64,000 nucleotides of DNA, taken from Saprospiraceae bacterium UBA6168 (GTDB lineage: Bacteria; Bacteroidota; Bacteroidia; Chitinophagales; Saprospiraceae). Shown piece by piece: positions 43,304-51,842 of this stretch. Each line of letters starts with the position of its first letter. Positions within the stretch are counted from its first letter, which is position 1. Under the pieces are notes generated by a model that was given only the letters and a program-made list of their open reading frames with translations, was not told the DNA's origin and did not search any database. A program made the position numbers and the translations under genes. The stretch is from assembly GCA_002435785.1 (NCBI GenBank), contig DIUC01000024.1, forward strand, positions 41,508 to 105,507, given 5' to 3'.

Positions 43304-43663
43304 TTATAGCGCCAACAATCTATCTTGAACTTGGAAAGAATCAACACCAAGATTTGACATAATTATACGTGGGTCGTACTTTGGTGGGGTAAACTTGTTT
43401 TCAAGTAGTTGGCCTTTTTTCCAGCCGTGGTTTATCAAGTCATTGACCAATGTACCCTCTTCGTGAACATGGTCAATGTAGAGATGGATGGTTTCGTCCA
43501 TTGCTTGCAGGGCTTCTTGCTTAGTGGAACCATAGGCATAAATGTCGAGAGCGGGCGAATACAAGACCTGCATGCCATCTTCCTCGTAGCCTAAAATAGT
43601 CAGGTTTAGAAGGGCAACTTTCCCATTCTTAATCTTAACGCCGTCTGTGAATCTTTTTACCAT
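43304..43663 (-). CDS. hicB: HicB-type antitoxin
   Basis: A 119-residue HicB-like protein. The N-terminal partial RNase H-like fold shows as YSPALDIYAYGSTKQEALQAMDETIHLYIDHV, the typical HicB run of P.l....G.t..EA......i. The C-terminal part (RIIMSNLGVDSFQVQDRLLAL) is short, with no clear ribbon-helix-helix or HTH domain, so DNA binding may involve another arrangement. It is promoter-proximal to hicA. Confidence 0.8.
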   Translation of the reverse strand: MVKRFTDGVKIKNGKVALLNLTILGYEEDGMQVLYSPALDIYAYGSTKQEALQAMDETIHLYIDHVHEEGTLVNDLINHGWKKGQLLENKFTPPKYDPRIIMSNLGVDSFQVQDRLLAL

Positions 43664-43712
43664 GTTTATGTATGCTTGCAGCGTTTAGAAAAAATTAACC
43701 GCTATGCCTGTG

Positions 43713-43747
43713 CAAAAATAAAGACTTATAACTGGTTGTCAACAGTT
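43713..43747 (-). promoter_or_regulatory. hicBA promoter with overlapping palindrome
   Basis: On the minus strand, TTG (43742-43740), 19 nt, then TATTTTTG (43720-43713) match the Bacteroidota consensus TTG-N19-TAnnTTTG exactly. An imperfect palindrome, AACTGGTTGTCAACAGTT, at 43730-43747 overlaps the -33 element and could be the operator for autoregulation. The box lies 49 nt before the hicB start. Confidence 0.6.
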
Positions 43748-43777
43748 AAGCAAAAGAATAGCTGCCTTTGCGGCCTT

Positions 43778-44635
43778 TCATACGTTCGTGTCCTTGATTG
43801 TTAACTCAATAAGTCCAGCATTCACCATCATTCGCACCGTTATCCTCAATAGCACCAACCCCTGCTGCATCACAAAAAACACCACCACCAATCCTCCCGT
43901 CACCATGCCAGACCTGCCCTCCAGCCACCAGTAAATGGCCATTGCCAGCAACTGCAACAAGTTGAAAAACAAGAAGATACCCATCGTTTGGAAGAAATGC
44001 CGGAACGTGAAGACCAGCCCCCGTTTTAATGCTTGCCAGGTCGTCAGCCCCTCCTTGATGATGGCCGTTTTGGCGACGATGGAGGCTATGCTCAAGTAAA
44101 TGAAACCAACCAACCAGAGCAGGACATGGGCAAGAAAATAGCCCAGCACCGTTTTCTCGGAGGCCATCGTTTCGAGGTTGACCATCAAGTTTGCAAGGTA
44201 AGGTAGCAGGACGATGCCTGACCAAAGCGACAACAGCAGCAAGAACACCACGGCAATTTTTGCGAAGCGGAAAAAGTAGGTCGCACCGCCCGTCCAGAAG
44301 GCCAGTAAGATGGGCGTTTTTTTCACCAAAGTGTAAAGCACTCCAGCGTTGATGAACACGCTGAAAATCGCCCAAACCAGCAGTACCCACCTCAATTGCC
44401 CAATGAGCGGCGTGATGCTCCCGCCATGCACTTTCAGGAAATCGGAAATGACGGTGTGGTCATAGCCAGATAGCAACTTAGTGATTTCCAACGAGTTGCC
44501 GATGCTGGCCTCCAGCACGTGCCAGACCTGCATGGCCAATGGAATGGCCAAAAGCAGTTGCAGGAAATAGACCAGCAGCACGATTTTCCAGTGGCGCAGG
44601 CCGGTGAAGAAGGCGTTTTTTATGGTGTTTAGCAT
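43778..44635 (-). CDS. Polytopic membrane protein, unknown function
   Basis: A 285-residue protein with about six membrane helices (first at residues 15-35, WKIVLLVYFLQLLLAIPLAM, then near 80, 125, 165, 215 and 240). A soluble loop of about 40 residues lies between helices 1 and 2. The arrangement resembles bacterial DUF4013/glycerophosphodiester-phosphodiesterase-type membrane domains only loosely, and I make no family call. It starts 17 nt after the M1 peptidase gene stop on the same strand, so the two are probably co-transcribed. Confidence 0.75.
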   Translation of the reverse strand: MLNTIKNAFFTGLRHWKIVLLVYFLQLLLAIPLAMQVWHVLEASIGNSLEITKLLSGYDHTVISDFLKVHGGSITPLIGQLRWVLLVWAIFSVFINAGVLYTLVKKTPILLAFWTGGATYFFRFAKIAVVFLLLLSLWSGIVLLPYLANLMVNLETMASEKTVLGYFLAHVLLWLVGFIYLSIASIVAKTAIIKEGLTTWQALKRGLVFTFRHFFQTMGIFLFFNLLQLLAMAIYWWLEGRSGMVTGGLVVVFFVMQQGLVLLRITVRMMVNAGLIELTIKDTNV

Positions 44636-44651
44636 TGTTTTTTTCTCACGT

Positions 44652-46643
44652 TCAAATCAAAAATCCCACTGTTTGCATCACGTTCTGCATCCAAAAAACT
44701 GCCTTCAACGTGTACTTCCAAAGCACGGTTGTTTGCGGTTTTAGGGTCAGGCTGTTGTTGTTCAGGTCAATGTCCAAGGTGATTTTCTGCGCTGGGTCAA
44801 TATGCGCCGACTCGATTTTCGACCTCGTTTGGTACTCAAAAACCTTCGTCCTTACTTGCCCGTCCCACAGCTCGGTTTTCGTAGAGCCGTCTTCAAAGTT
44901 GATTTGGACTTCCACTGGAAAGACCAGTTCGCCAAGTCGGTGCAGCGTCACGGAAGCCGTGAAATCGCTGGTAAGTTGGCCGCTTTTGAAAATAAACCCA
45001 CCCTGGCCGTCGTCGAATAGGCCGTGTGCGGTGTAGTTTGCGAGGTTGTCAATTTGCGCCACCGCATAGTCACAGACATTGGTGCCGGCGATGACCCCCT
45101 GAAACAGCCAATCCAAGTTTTCGCCAAACTTTTTGCCGTGCCGATTGCCCACCACCTCGTTTGCGACAGCAAAAAAATCGGTGCCACGGGGGTGCTTGAA
45201 CCTCCAGCGCTCGAAATAAGTCTGGATGAGTTCGTCCATCACCTCGTCGCCGACCAATGCTTGTAGGGTCTGGAGCATGGTGGCCGTTTTGCTGTAAATA
45301 ATGCCCTTGTGTCGTCCGGTGCTTTCCCAGCCGGGCCTGGCCGCATGGTCTTCCTTGGGGTTTTTCATGCCCGTGTACTCGTTTCGGCTGAGTTCTCGGT
45401 TGCCCATTTGGTAGCCGTGGAAGTCCACATAGCCCGTTTTCATTCCATAATAATGGTCAATGATGCGGTCTTCGTAATAGGTCACGAGGCCCTCGTCGAG
45501 CCAAGCCTCTTCCTTCTCGTTGCTGGCCACCATCATCATGAAATACTGGTGAACGAACTCATGTACCGCCAATGATTCAACGTTTCGGATGCCCGTCGGC
45601 GAGTTCCAGAACGACCCCAACGTGATAAAAGTCGGGTACTCCATCATGCCGCTTCGCAATGCGTGGAAAGGCGGGTCGGCCATGGTCAAGCTGGCGAAAG
45701 GGTAGGGGCCTACGTGTTTCGTCATGTATTCCAAGCTCTGTTTCACGGCAGTGATGTACCGCTGGGCGTGCATGGCGTGTTCCGGCGGAATGAGCAGCCG
45801 GATGTTGACGTGCTGCCATTTGTCCTCAAAAACCTGAAAACCGGGGTAGGCCACCCAAGCAAAGTCAATCATGTCCTCTACCACGAAGCGGCGGCGGGTG
45901 AGGTTGTTGGGCAGTTTTTCCTCGCTCATCAGGCAGCCGGATGCACCCATTACGAGTTGGCTTGGGGCGGTGATGGTCACGTCGTAATTCCCAAAGTCGC
46001 CGTAAAACTCGGTCATGCGGAAGAACTGGTGGCAGTTCCAAGCCCACTGGCCGTTGGGTTCCAATTGCCAGACACCGAGCTGCGGAAACCAGTGAACCCA
46101 TAGCGCATAGTCGTCCTTGCTCCAGCCGGACCGTGCGATGAGTTTGGGCAGCTTCGCTGTAAAGTTGAGGTCAAAAATCGCCGTTTCGCCCGGCTGCACG
46201 GGGCGCTTCAGTGGCACCAACAGCACGCTTTGGTCGTCCGGGTTGCTGTCGGTGGGCTGTATATAATGCATGGATGCGGTGAGGTTTGCACCGTTTTGCT
46301 CCGCAATATTGTCCACCCGAATCCAACCCCAAGTATCCTCGCCACGGCTGCCAATGTTTTGGTCGAAGATGTTGCCGCCGCTGCCCTTCAGGAAGGTGCT
46401 GCCCATGTTCTTGAACGCATTGAGGTACATGTAAAAATGTAGCTCCGTCACTGGCACAGGAGAATTGTTCTTGAAAATGACCTGCCCCGTGGAAGTGACG
46501 GACTTCTTGGCGAGGTCGTACTGTACGTCCATCACATAACTCGTGGGTCGGCTGCTCTTGGGCGGGTCGAAATAGGGGTCACATTGGCCGAAGGCCGCCC
46601 AAAAACCAAACAAGGAAATGCTGAAAATCAATGCTTTTTTCAT
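44652..46643 (-). CDS. M1 family metallopeptidase (secreted)
   Basis: A 663-residue protein with a signal peptide (residues 1-19). The zinc site is complete: HEFVH (H361, E362, H365) and, 18 residues after the last histidine, the third ligand E384 in EEAWLDEGL. The N-terminal half is a beta-rich domain as in aminopeptidase N-like proteins (DVQYDLAKKSVTSTGQVIFKN). The GAMEN exopeptidase motif of true aminopeptidases reads here as GMMEYP, as in many Bacteroidota homologs. It probably trims peptides outside the cytoplasm; it lacks a type IX sorting domain. The C-terminus is a hydrophilic beta domain. Confidence 0.92.
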   Translation of the reverse strand: MKKALIFSISLFGFWAAFGQCDPYFDPPKSSRPTSYVMDVQYDLAKKSVTSTGQVIFKNNSPVPVTELHFYMYLNAFKNMGSTFLKGSGGNIFDQNIGSRGEDTWGWIRVDNIAEQNGANLTASMHYIQPTDSNPDDQSVLLVPLKRPVQPGETAIFDLNFTAKLPKLIARSGWSKDDYALWVHWFPQLGVWQLEPNGQWAWNCHQFFRMTEFYGDFGNYDVTITAPSQLVMGASGCLMSEEKLPNNLTRRRFVVEDMIDFAWVAYPGFQVFEDKWQHVNIRLLIPPEHAMHAQRYITAVKQSLEYMTKHVGPYPFASLTMADPPFHALRSGMMEYPTFITLGSFWNSPTGIRNVESLAVHEFVHQYFMMMVASNEKEEAWLDEGLVTYYEDRIIDHYYGMKTGYVDFHGYQMGNRELSRNEYTGMKNPKEDHAARPGWESTGRHKGIIYSKTATMLQTLQALVGDEVMDELIQTYFERWRFKHPRGTDFFAVANEVVGNRHGKKFGENLDWLFQGVIAGTNVCDYAVAQIDNLANYTAHGLFDDGQGGFIFKSGQLTSDFTASVTLHRLGELVFPVEVQINFEDGSTKTELWDGQVRTKVFEYQTRSKIESAHIDPAQKITLDIDLNNNSLTLKPQTTVLWKYTLKAVFWMQNVMQTVGFLI

Positions 46644-46840
46644 TGGAACAAAGAAACGGCATGTAAACTAAAAACTACCAAACATGCCTGAATAAGTCGA
46701 AATGCTATCGGTTTAAAGAAAAGGAAATCCAGTGGGAATCGTTGCTTGCCACCGCATTTCCTTTGTCTTTTTTGGGTAAAAATGCAACACTCGTCGTATC
46801 ATTGAGCCTATTTGAATTCCGTTTCACAAAATCCATCAAC

Positions 46841-47197
46841 ATGAGGAACCTTCTCCTTTTTGCAATTTTTTCACTTTTCCTTTCCAATTGTACTCAAGAT
46901 TTGGGCTACCACGCTGCCATTCAGGGCAAATGGAAAGTGACGAACTGGACCACGGACAATGGTGGAAACCGCCCAGTGGAAAGCGTAAACTTCGACTTTC
47001 ACGGCGATACCTACGATGCCAAGCTTGGCAATCGGGACGAATCGGGCAGCTTCCGCCTCGTTGGCGACAAGCTCTATACCCAGGCAGAGGGGCAGCAGGA
47101 AATCATGGTCAAAATCATGACCCTTGCTGCCGATTCCATGATGTTCGAGATGAACAGGGGCGGCGTCCGAGAGGTGATGACCTTGAAGCGTCCTTAA
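46841..47197 (+). CDS. Lipocalin-like lipoprotein
   Basis: A 118-residue protein starting at ATG 46841. The signal (LLLFAIFSLFLSNC) ends at a lipobox cysteine. The mature domain fits a small lipocalin-like (DUF-type) barrel of Bacteroidota: IQGKWKVTNWT, FDFHGDTYDA, GSFRLVGDKLYT, then MTLAADSMMFEM near the end. Ligand unknown. It lies 35 nt upstream of fmt on the same strand, and divergent from the M1 peptidase gene. Confidence 0.78.
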   Translation: MRNLLLFAIFSLFLSNCTQDLGYHAAIQGKWKVTNWTTDNGGNRPVESVNFDFHGDTYDAKLGNRDESGSFRLVGDKLYTQAEGQQEIMVKIMTLAADSMMFEMNRGGVREVMTLKRP

Positions 47198-47232
47198 CCC
47201 AACTTGCTGTCAAAAGCTCGATACTTGTCAAT

Positions 47233-48201
47233 ATGCGCATCATTTTCATGGGCACGCCTGACTTTGCCGTGCCTTCACTCGAAATCCTGTTGGAAAATGG
47301 CTACGAAGTAGCCGCCGTCGTCACTGCTACCGACAAGTTGGGTGGCAGGGGAGGCAAGCAGTTGCTGGAGTCGGCAGTGAAGCGATTTGCCGTTGGCCGG
47401 GGGCTTCCGGTATTGCAGCCGGAGAAGCTGCGGTCTCCTGATTTTTTGGCGCAATTGCGAAGCTATAACGCTGATTTGCAGATAGTTGTGGCGTTTCGGA
47501 TGTTGCCGGAGGTGGTTTGGGCCATGCCCAAAATCGGCACTTTCAACCTGCATGGCTCCTTGTTGCCAAAATACCGGGGCGCTGCCCCTATCAATTGGGC
47601 CATCATCAACGGGGAGGAAGAAACAGGTGTCACGACCTTTTTCCTGCAACACGAGATTGACACGGGCGATCTCCTTTTTCAGGCAAGCACACCCATCGGC
47701 GAGGACGACACTGCCGGGGAGGTTCACGACCGTTTGATGCAACTCGGTGCCGAACTCGTTCTGAAAACCGTGCAGGCCATCGAGCGGGGCGATTATGTTC
47801 CGCTAAAGCAGGACGATTCATTGGTCTGCCACGCCCCGAAACTATTCCACGAGACCTGCGAAATCAATTGCCATCAAAGCACCTTGCAAGTTCACAACTT
47901 TGTTCGTGGCCTAAGCCCATTCCCCTGCGCTTGGTTGAGCATAAAAAATCCTTTGACGCTTGAAGACGGAACGCCTTGGCAATCAATGGGTTGGGAAAAG
48001 GTGCAGGGCATTGAGCTGAAGGTTTCAAAAACCGAAAAGGAGGTAGCGGCACACGGCTTTTCCCCTGGCCATTTTGTCACCGACGGAAAGAAGACCTTGA
48101 AGATGGCCACTTTGGATGGCTTTGTCCATTTGGTCGAAATGCAGTTGCAGGGCAGGAAGCGGCTCGGCGTGGTGGACTTTCTGAACGGGCTGAAATCGTG
48201 A
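47233..48201 (+). CDS. fmt: Methionyl-tRNA formyltransferase
   Basis: A 322-residue enzyme that formylates initiator Met-tRNA with 10-formyl-THF. The catalytic-domain signature is complete: MRIIFMGTPDFAVPSLEIL, then FNLHGSLLPKYRGAAPINWAI with the catalytic asparagine/histidine pair, and FFLQHEIDTGDLLF with the aspartate. The C-terminal tRNA-binding OB domain follows after about residue 205 (VRGLSPFPCAWL). Start ATG 47233 matches homologs; the open frame upstream overlaps the lipoprotein gene and is a shadow. Confidence 0.96.
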   Translation: MRIIFMGTPDFAVPSLEILLENGYEVAAVVTATDKLGGRGGKQLLESAVKRFAVGRGLPVLQPEKLRSPDFLAQLRSYNADLQIVVAFRMLPEVVWAMPKIGTFNLHGSLLPKYRGAAPINWAIINGEEETGVTTFFLQHEIDTGDLLFQASTPIGEDDTAGEVHDRLMQLGAELVLKTVQAIERGDYVPLKQDDSLVCHAPKLFHETCEINCHQSTLQVHNFVRGLSPFPCAWLSIKNPLTLEDGTPWQSMGWEKVQGIELKVSKTEKEVAAHGFSPGHFVTDGKKTLKMATLDGFVHLVEMQLQGRKRLGVVDFLNGLKS

Positions 48202-48261
48202 AAGAAATTGGCCAAATCCATCCGTCACTCTCGTGCTTTTATCTTTCCAGCGCCAGGTTTT

Positions 48262-48331
48262 GTCCATTTGCTATTGGCGTTAGCTTTTGGCTATTGGCTG
48301 TTGGCCAAAAGCCAAAAGCCAACAGCTAACG
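48262..48331. repeat. Inverted repeat of TTGGCTA/TTGGCTG units (fmt - mutase)
   Basis: Left arm: TTAGCTTTTGGCTATTGGCT then GTTGGCC (48280-48306, preceded by the looser TTGCTATTGGCG); right arm: AAAAGCCAAAAGCCAACAGC then TAACGGCC (48306-48333). Units of about 7 nt. The hairpin has almost no loop. No T-run follows, so termination is uncertain. Confidence 0.8.
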
Positions 48332-48388
48332 GCCCGCAGTATTATATTCCGCCAAACTTTCCCAACTTTGTTCAATCAAATCAATGAC

Positions 48389-50497
48389 ATGCCCAAGCCA
48401 GAAACAACCCATTCGCAGCAAACAGTAGAGAACATGGCACAGCATGCTGCTCCGAACCCGAAGTCCTCAGAGGGCATTGAGATTCCAGCCTCTTTTTCCC
48501 CGCAAACCCTTGAACACCAACGGTTTGTAGCGGGAATTGCTCCATTTCTTGGGGGCCCTTATGCCACCATGTACCTCACTCGCCCGTGGACGGTTCGCCA
48601 ATACGCTGGCTTTTCCACCGCAGCGGACAGCAACGCATTTTACCGCAGAAATTTGGCGCAGGGCCAAAAGGGCCTCTCGGTCGCCTTCGACCTGGCCACT
48701 CACCGGGGCTACGACAGCGACCATCCCCGTGTGCCCGGCGATGTGGGCATGGCTGGCGTGGCCATTGATTCGGTGGAGGACATGAAGATACTCTTTGACC
48801 AAATCCCGCTCGACGAAATGTCGGTGTCCATGACCATGAACGGGGCGGTGATTCCTGTGCTGGCCTTTTACATTGTGGCTGCGGAAGAGCAGGGCGTGCA
48901 GCCGGAGCAGTTGAGCGGGACCATCCAGAACGACATCCTAAAGGAGTTCATGGTGCGCAATACCTTTATTTACCCACCGGCAGCCAGTATGCGCATCGTG
49001 GGCGATATTTTCAAATACACCGCTGCCCGAATGCCCAAGTTCAACAGCATCAGCATCAGCGGCTACCATATCCACGAAGCGGGCGGTCCTGCCGACATTG
49101 AGCTGGCCTACACGCTGGCCGATGGGCTGGAATACCTGCGCACGGGCATTGCCGCCGGGCTGGACATTGACGATTTTGCGCCACGGCTTTCTTTCTTCTG
49201 GGCCATTGGCATGAACCATTTCATGGAAATTGCGAAGCTGCGGGCAGGTCGGCTGCTATGGTCGAAAATCGTCAAACAGTTTAACCCGAAGCAGGAAAAA
49301 TCGCTGGCGCTGCGCACCCATTGCCAGACCAGCGGCTGGAGCCTGACGGAACAAGACCCCTTCAACAACGTGGCCCGGACAGCCATCGAGGCTATGGCCG
49401 CCGTGCTGGGAGGTACGCAATCGTTGCACACCAACGCATTGGACGAGGCCATCGCCCTGCCCACCGATTTTTCGGCAAAAATTGCCCGTGACACGCAGTT
49501 GTTTATCCAAAAGGAAACGGGCATCACGAAGGTCGTGGACCCCTGGGCGGGCAGCTACTACGTGGAATACCTGACCGAACAGCTTTGCCAAAAAGCATGG
49601 GCTCTCATTGAGGAAGTGGAGTCGCTGGGCGGCATGGCCAAGGCCATTGAGGCGGGGGTGCCCAAGCTGCGCATAGAGGAGGCTGCCGCAAAAAAGCAGG
49701 CGAGAATTGATGCGGGCATTGACCAAATCGTGGGCGTCAATGTCTTCCAAGTGGAGGAACAGTCGCATCTCGACATCCTTAAAGTGGACAACAGTGCGGT
49801 GCGGGAGGGGCAAATCGCTTTGCTGAAACAAATCCGGGAAATCCGAAATGAGGAGGCTGTTCAACTTGCGTTGGAGGGCCTTCACCAAGCGGCAAAAACC
49901 AGTGAGGGAAACCTGCTTGAGCTGGCTGTGGAAGCTGCCCGGCATCGGGCCACCTTGGGCGAAATCAGCTTTGCAATGGAACGTGCGTTTGGGCGATATA
50001 CGCCCGTAACCCGCAGTATATCAGGCGTTTACTCAACAGAAATCAAGATGGACGAGCGCTTCGCAATGGCCCGGAAAATGGCCAACGAGTTTGCCGAAAT
50101 GGAAGGTCGGCGTCCCCGGATCCTCGTTGCCAAGCTCGGGCAGGACGGCCATGACCGGGGTGCCAAAATCGTGGCCACTGGCTTTGCTGACCTCGGTTTC
50201 GATGTGGACATTGGCCCGCTCTTCCAGACCCCCGCTGAGGCAGCTCGGCAAGCTGCCGAAAACGACGTGCATGTGCTGGGCATCAGCAGCTTGGCTGCAG
50301 GCCACCGTACACTTGTACCACAGACCATTTCGGAGTTGGAATCGCTTGGGCGGGGCGACATCTTGGTGGTGGTGGGTGGCGTGGTGCCGCAAACGGACTA
50401 CGATTTCCTGTTTGAACACGACGTAACGGCGGTGTTTGGGCCAGGTACGAAGATTGCGGAGGCAGCTATTGGTATCTTGAAGAAGTTGATGGAGTGA
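48389..50497 (+). CDS. mutB: Methylmalonyl-CoA mutase, large (catalytic) subunit
   Basis: A 702-residue adenosylcobalamin enzyme interconverting methylmalonyl-CoA and succinyl-CoA. The substrate barrel shows YATMYLTRPWTVRQYAGFST with the mutase-specific tyrosine and arginine residues, followed by FYRRNLAQGQKGLSVAFDLA. The C-terminal B12 domain has GQDGHDRG with the cobalt-ligand H588 and GISSLAAGH, later GGVVPQTDY. I start at ATG 48389; the in-frame extension runs back through the repeat. The small subunit gene expected next to it in Bacteroidota is not in the neighbourhood seen here, so the enzyme is either a homodimer or its partner is encoded elsewhere. Confidence 0.95.
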   Translation: MPKPETTHSQQTVENMAQHAAPNPKSSEGIEIPASFSPQTLEHQRFVAGIAPFLGGPYATMYLTRPWTVRQYAGFSTAADSNAFYRRNLAQGQKGLSVAFDLATHRGYDSDHPRVPGDVGMAGVAIDSVEDMKILFDQIPLDEMSVSMTMNGAVIPVLAFYIVAAEEQGVQPEQLSGTIQNDILKEFMVRNTFIYPPAASMRIVGDIFKYTAARMPKFNSISISGYHIHEAGGPADIELAYTLADGLEYLRTGIAAGLDIDDFAPRLSFFWAIGMNHFMEIAKLRAGRLLWSKIVKQFNPKQEKSLALRTHCQTSGWSLTEQDPFNNVARTAIEAMAAVLGGTQSLHTNALDEAIALPTDFSAKIARDTQLFIQKETGITKVVDPWAGSYYVEYLTEQLCQKAWALIEEVESLGGMAKAIEAGVPKLRIEEAAAKKQARIDAGIDQIVGVNVFQVEEQSHLDILKVDNSAVREGQIALLKQIREIRNEEAVQLALEGLHQAAKTSEGNLLELAVEAARHRATLGEISFAMERAFGRYTPVTRSISGVYSTEIKMDERFAMARKMANEFAEMEGRRPRILVAKLGQDGHDRGAKIVATGFADLGFDVDIGPLFQTPAEAARQAAENDVHVLGISSLAAGHRTLVPQTISELESLGRGDILVVVGGVVPQTDYDFLFEHDVTAVFGPGTKIAEAAIGILKKLME

Positions 50498-51246
50498 ATT
50501 TGAAAAACTGAAGTTTCTGAACTCAGTTACATTGTTAATGGTTGGGATTTTTAGAAAGACAATTGCGAATGTTTAAATCGTAATTCATTAAAGTTATTAA
50601 TTTTTCCTTAAAAATTAGCTCAATTGCTTTTAAAACAGGTTATTTCCTTGATTTCCTTACCGAGGAATTGTCACAGTTTTCGTCTTGAATTGTTTTGTTT
50701 TGATGGTAAATTACGACAGAATTGATTATTTATTTGAAGGGTTAACGAGGTTTTGGCGTCACAAGTGGTGAATAACGGACAAAAACTTGTATGATGTCGC
50801 TTTATCTTTGCGCCATCATTCAGCTAAGAAATATATTTGGTGTACTATAATTATTGAATACGCCATGAATGGACAAACTTACCTTATTTAAGTTTTCAGA
50901 ATTACCTGATTTGAATGGCAGTATGCCTATTCATTATTGAAAACAAGACAAAAACTATGGACGCTTTTCCTGTTTAGTGTGATATAATGTGTTTGAATCC
51001 AAGTACAATTATCACATCACAATAACGAACGCTTTAACAAGCACTAAAAAAATGCTTAAGTCGGTTTAGCTTGAAAGCAAAGAGATTTGGAGCGATCCAA
51101 CCGCTTACAGGCTGGTCATTTCTTAAAGGTAGCGTTGATGGTTGGGGAACTTAAAATGTAGGTTTTGTTACCAGCGTCATACTCCATCCTTATAGTCCAG
51201 TGCATGATTGATATTAATGTATCATAGTTTTGTGTGTCAATTTTCG

Positions 51247-51278
51247 GCCCTTGTAGAATAACAAGGGCTTTTTTTTTT
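51247..51278 (+). terminator. Intrinsic terminator in the non-coding region
   Basis: GCCCTTGT (51247-51254), loop AGAATA, ACAAGGGC (51261-51268), then ten T residues (51269-51278). One of the clearest plus-strand terminators in the window, with no annotated gene close upstream. Confidence 0.75.
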
Positions 51279-51785
51279 GAAAATCAAAAGAACAATTTAG
51301 CTACATATTTTTCATGCTTATTGGCACGAAACATGCCCTCGAATAGTTGGAAAACGAAAAAAATGGACGCTTTCTGGCAAGTTGAAATCAGGGTTAGGGG
51401 TGCGGCATTAACGCTTGATTGAAAACTGATGCTTGAGCGGGAAAGCGAAGAATTTTCCGTCAATTTTTCAGCTTTTTGAAAAAGAATAGCTGGGCTACCT
51501 GCCTGAAAAGGGAAGAATCCCAGCGAAAAAAGCTATTTTTGAACCAATTGACCTAATCCAACGCAAGCACTAAATGATTTTTAGGTGCTTTTTGGAGAAA
51601 CCAAGAGAAAAAGAGCCGAAATTTTGTATCGGTTCTCGGATAGATTTCCAGTTGGCAATCGCAGGATTATTAGGATAGAACCATTGCTCCTTTAATGTTT
51701 TTTGTTTTGATAAGCATTTTAATTTTAAGGATTTATTGGTAAAAATTATATTTTTCAAAGAATAAATCCTGTGGAACTGGGCAAA

Positions 51786-51793
51786 TAGTTTTG
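51786..51793 (+). promoter_or_regulatory. Candidate -7 box for the PAS kinase gene
   Basis: TAGTTTTG matches TAnnTTTG, 50 nt before the ATG at 51843. No TTG element was found at the expected -33 position, so this is tentative. Confidence 0.35.
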
Positions 51794-51842
51794 TTTTTGG
51801 AACCCTAAACTGGGCTGAATTGGAAAAGAAAAAATTCAATTA

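Larger units (their letters stand above)
50498..51842. other. Long AT-rich non-coding region
   Basis: 1345 nt without a credible protein gene; short open frames (for example around 51234-51422) lack any coding character. Points of interest: a TATCTTTG box at 50803-50810, an inverted repeat GTGATATAAT...ATTATCAC at about 50980-51017, a strong intrinsic terminator at 51247-51278 (listed), and a TAGTTTTG box at 51786-51793 that may serve the kinase gene. The distance from the mutase stop to the terminator (about 750 nt) is too long for an ordinary 3' end, so an untranslated RNA could be encoded between 50815 and 51278. Confidence 0.5.

Noticed and set aside
51234..51422. 62-codon frame in the non-coding region
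   Set aside because: It spans a strong terminator hairpin and has no coding character.
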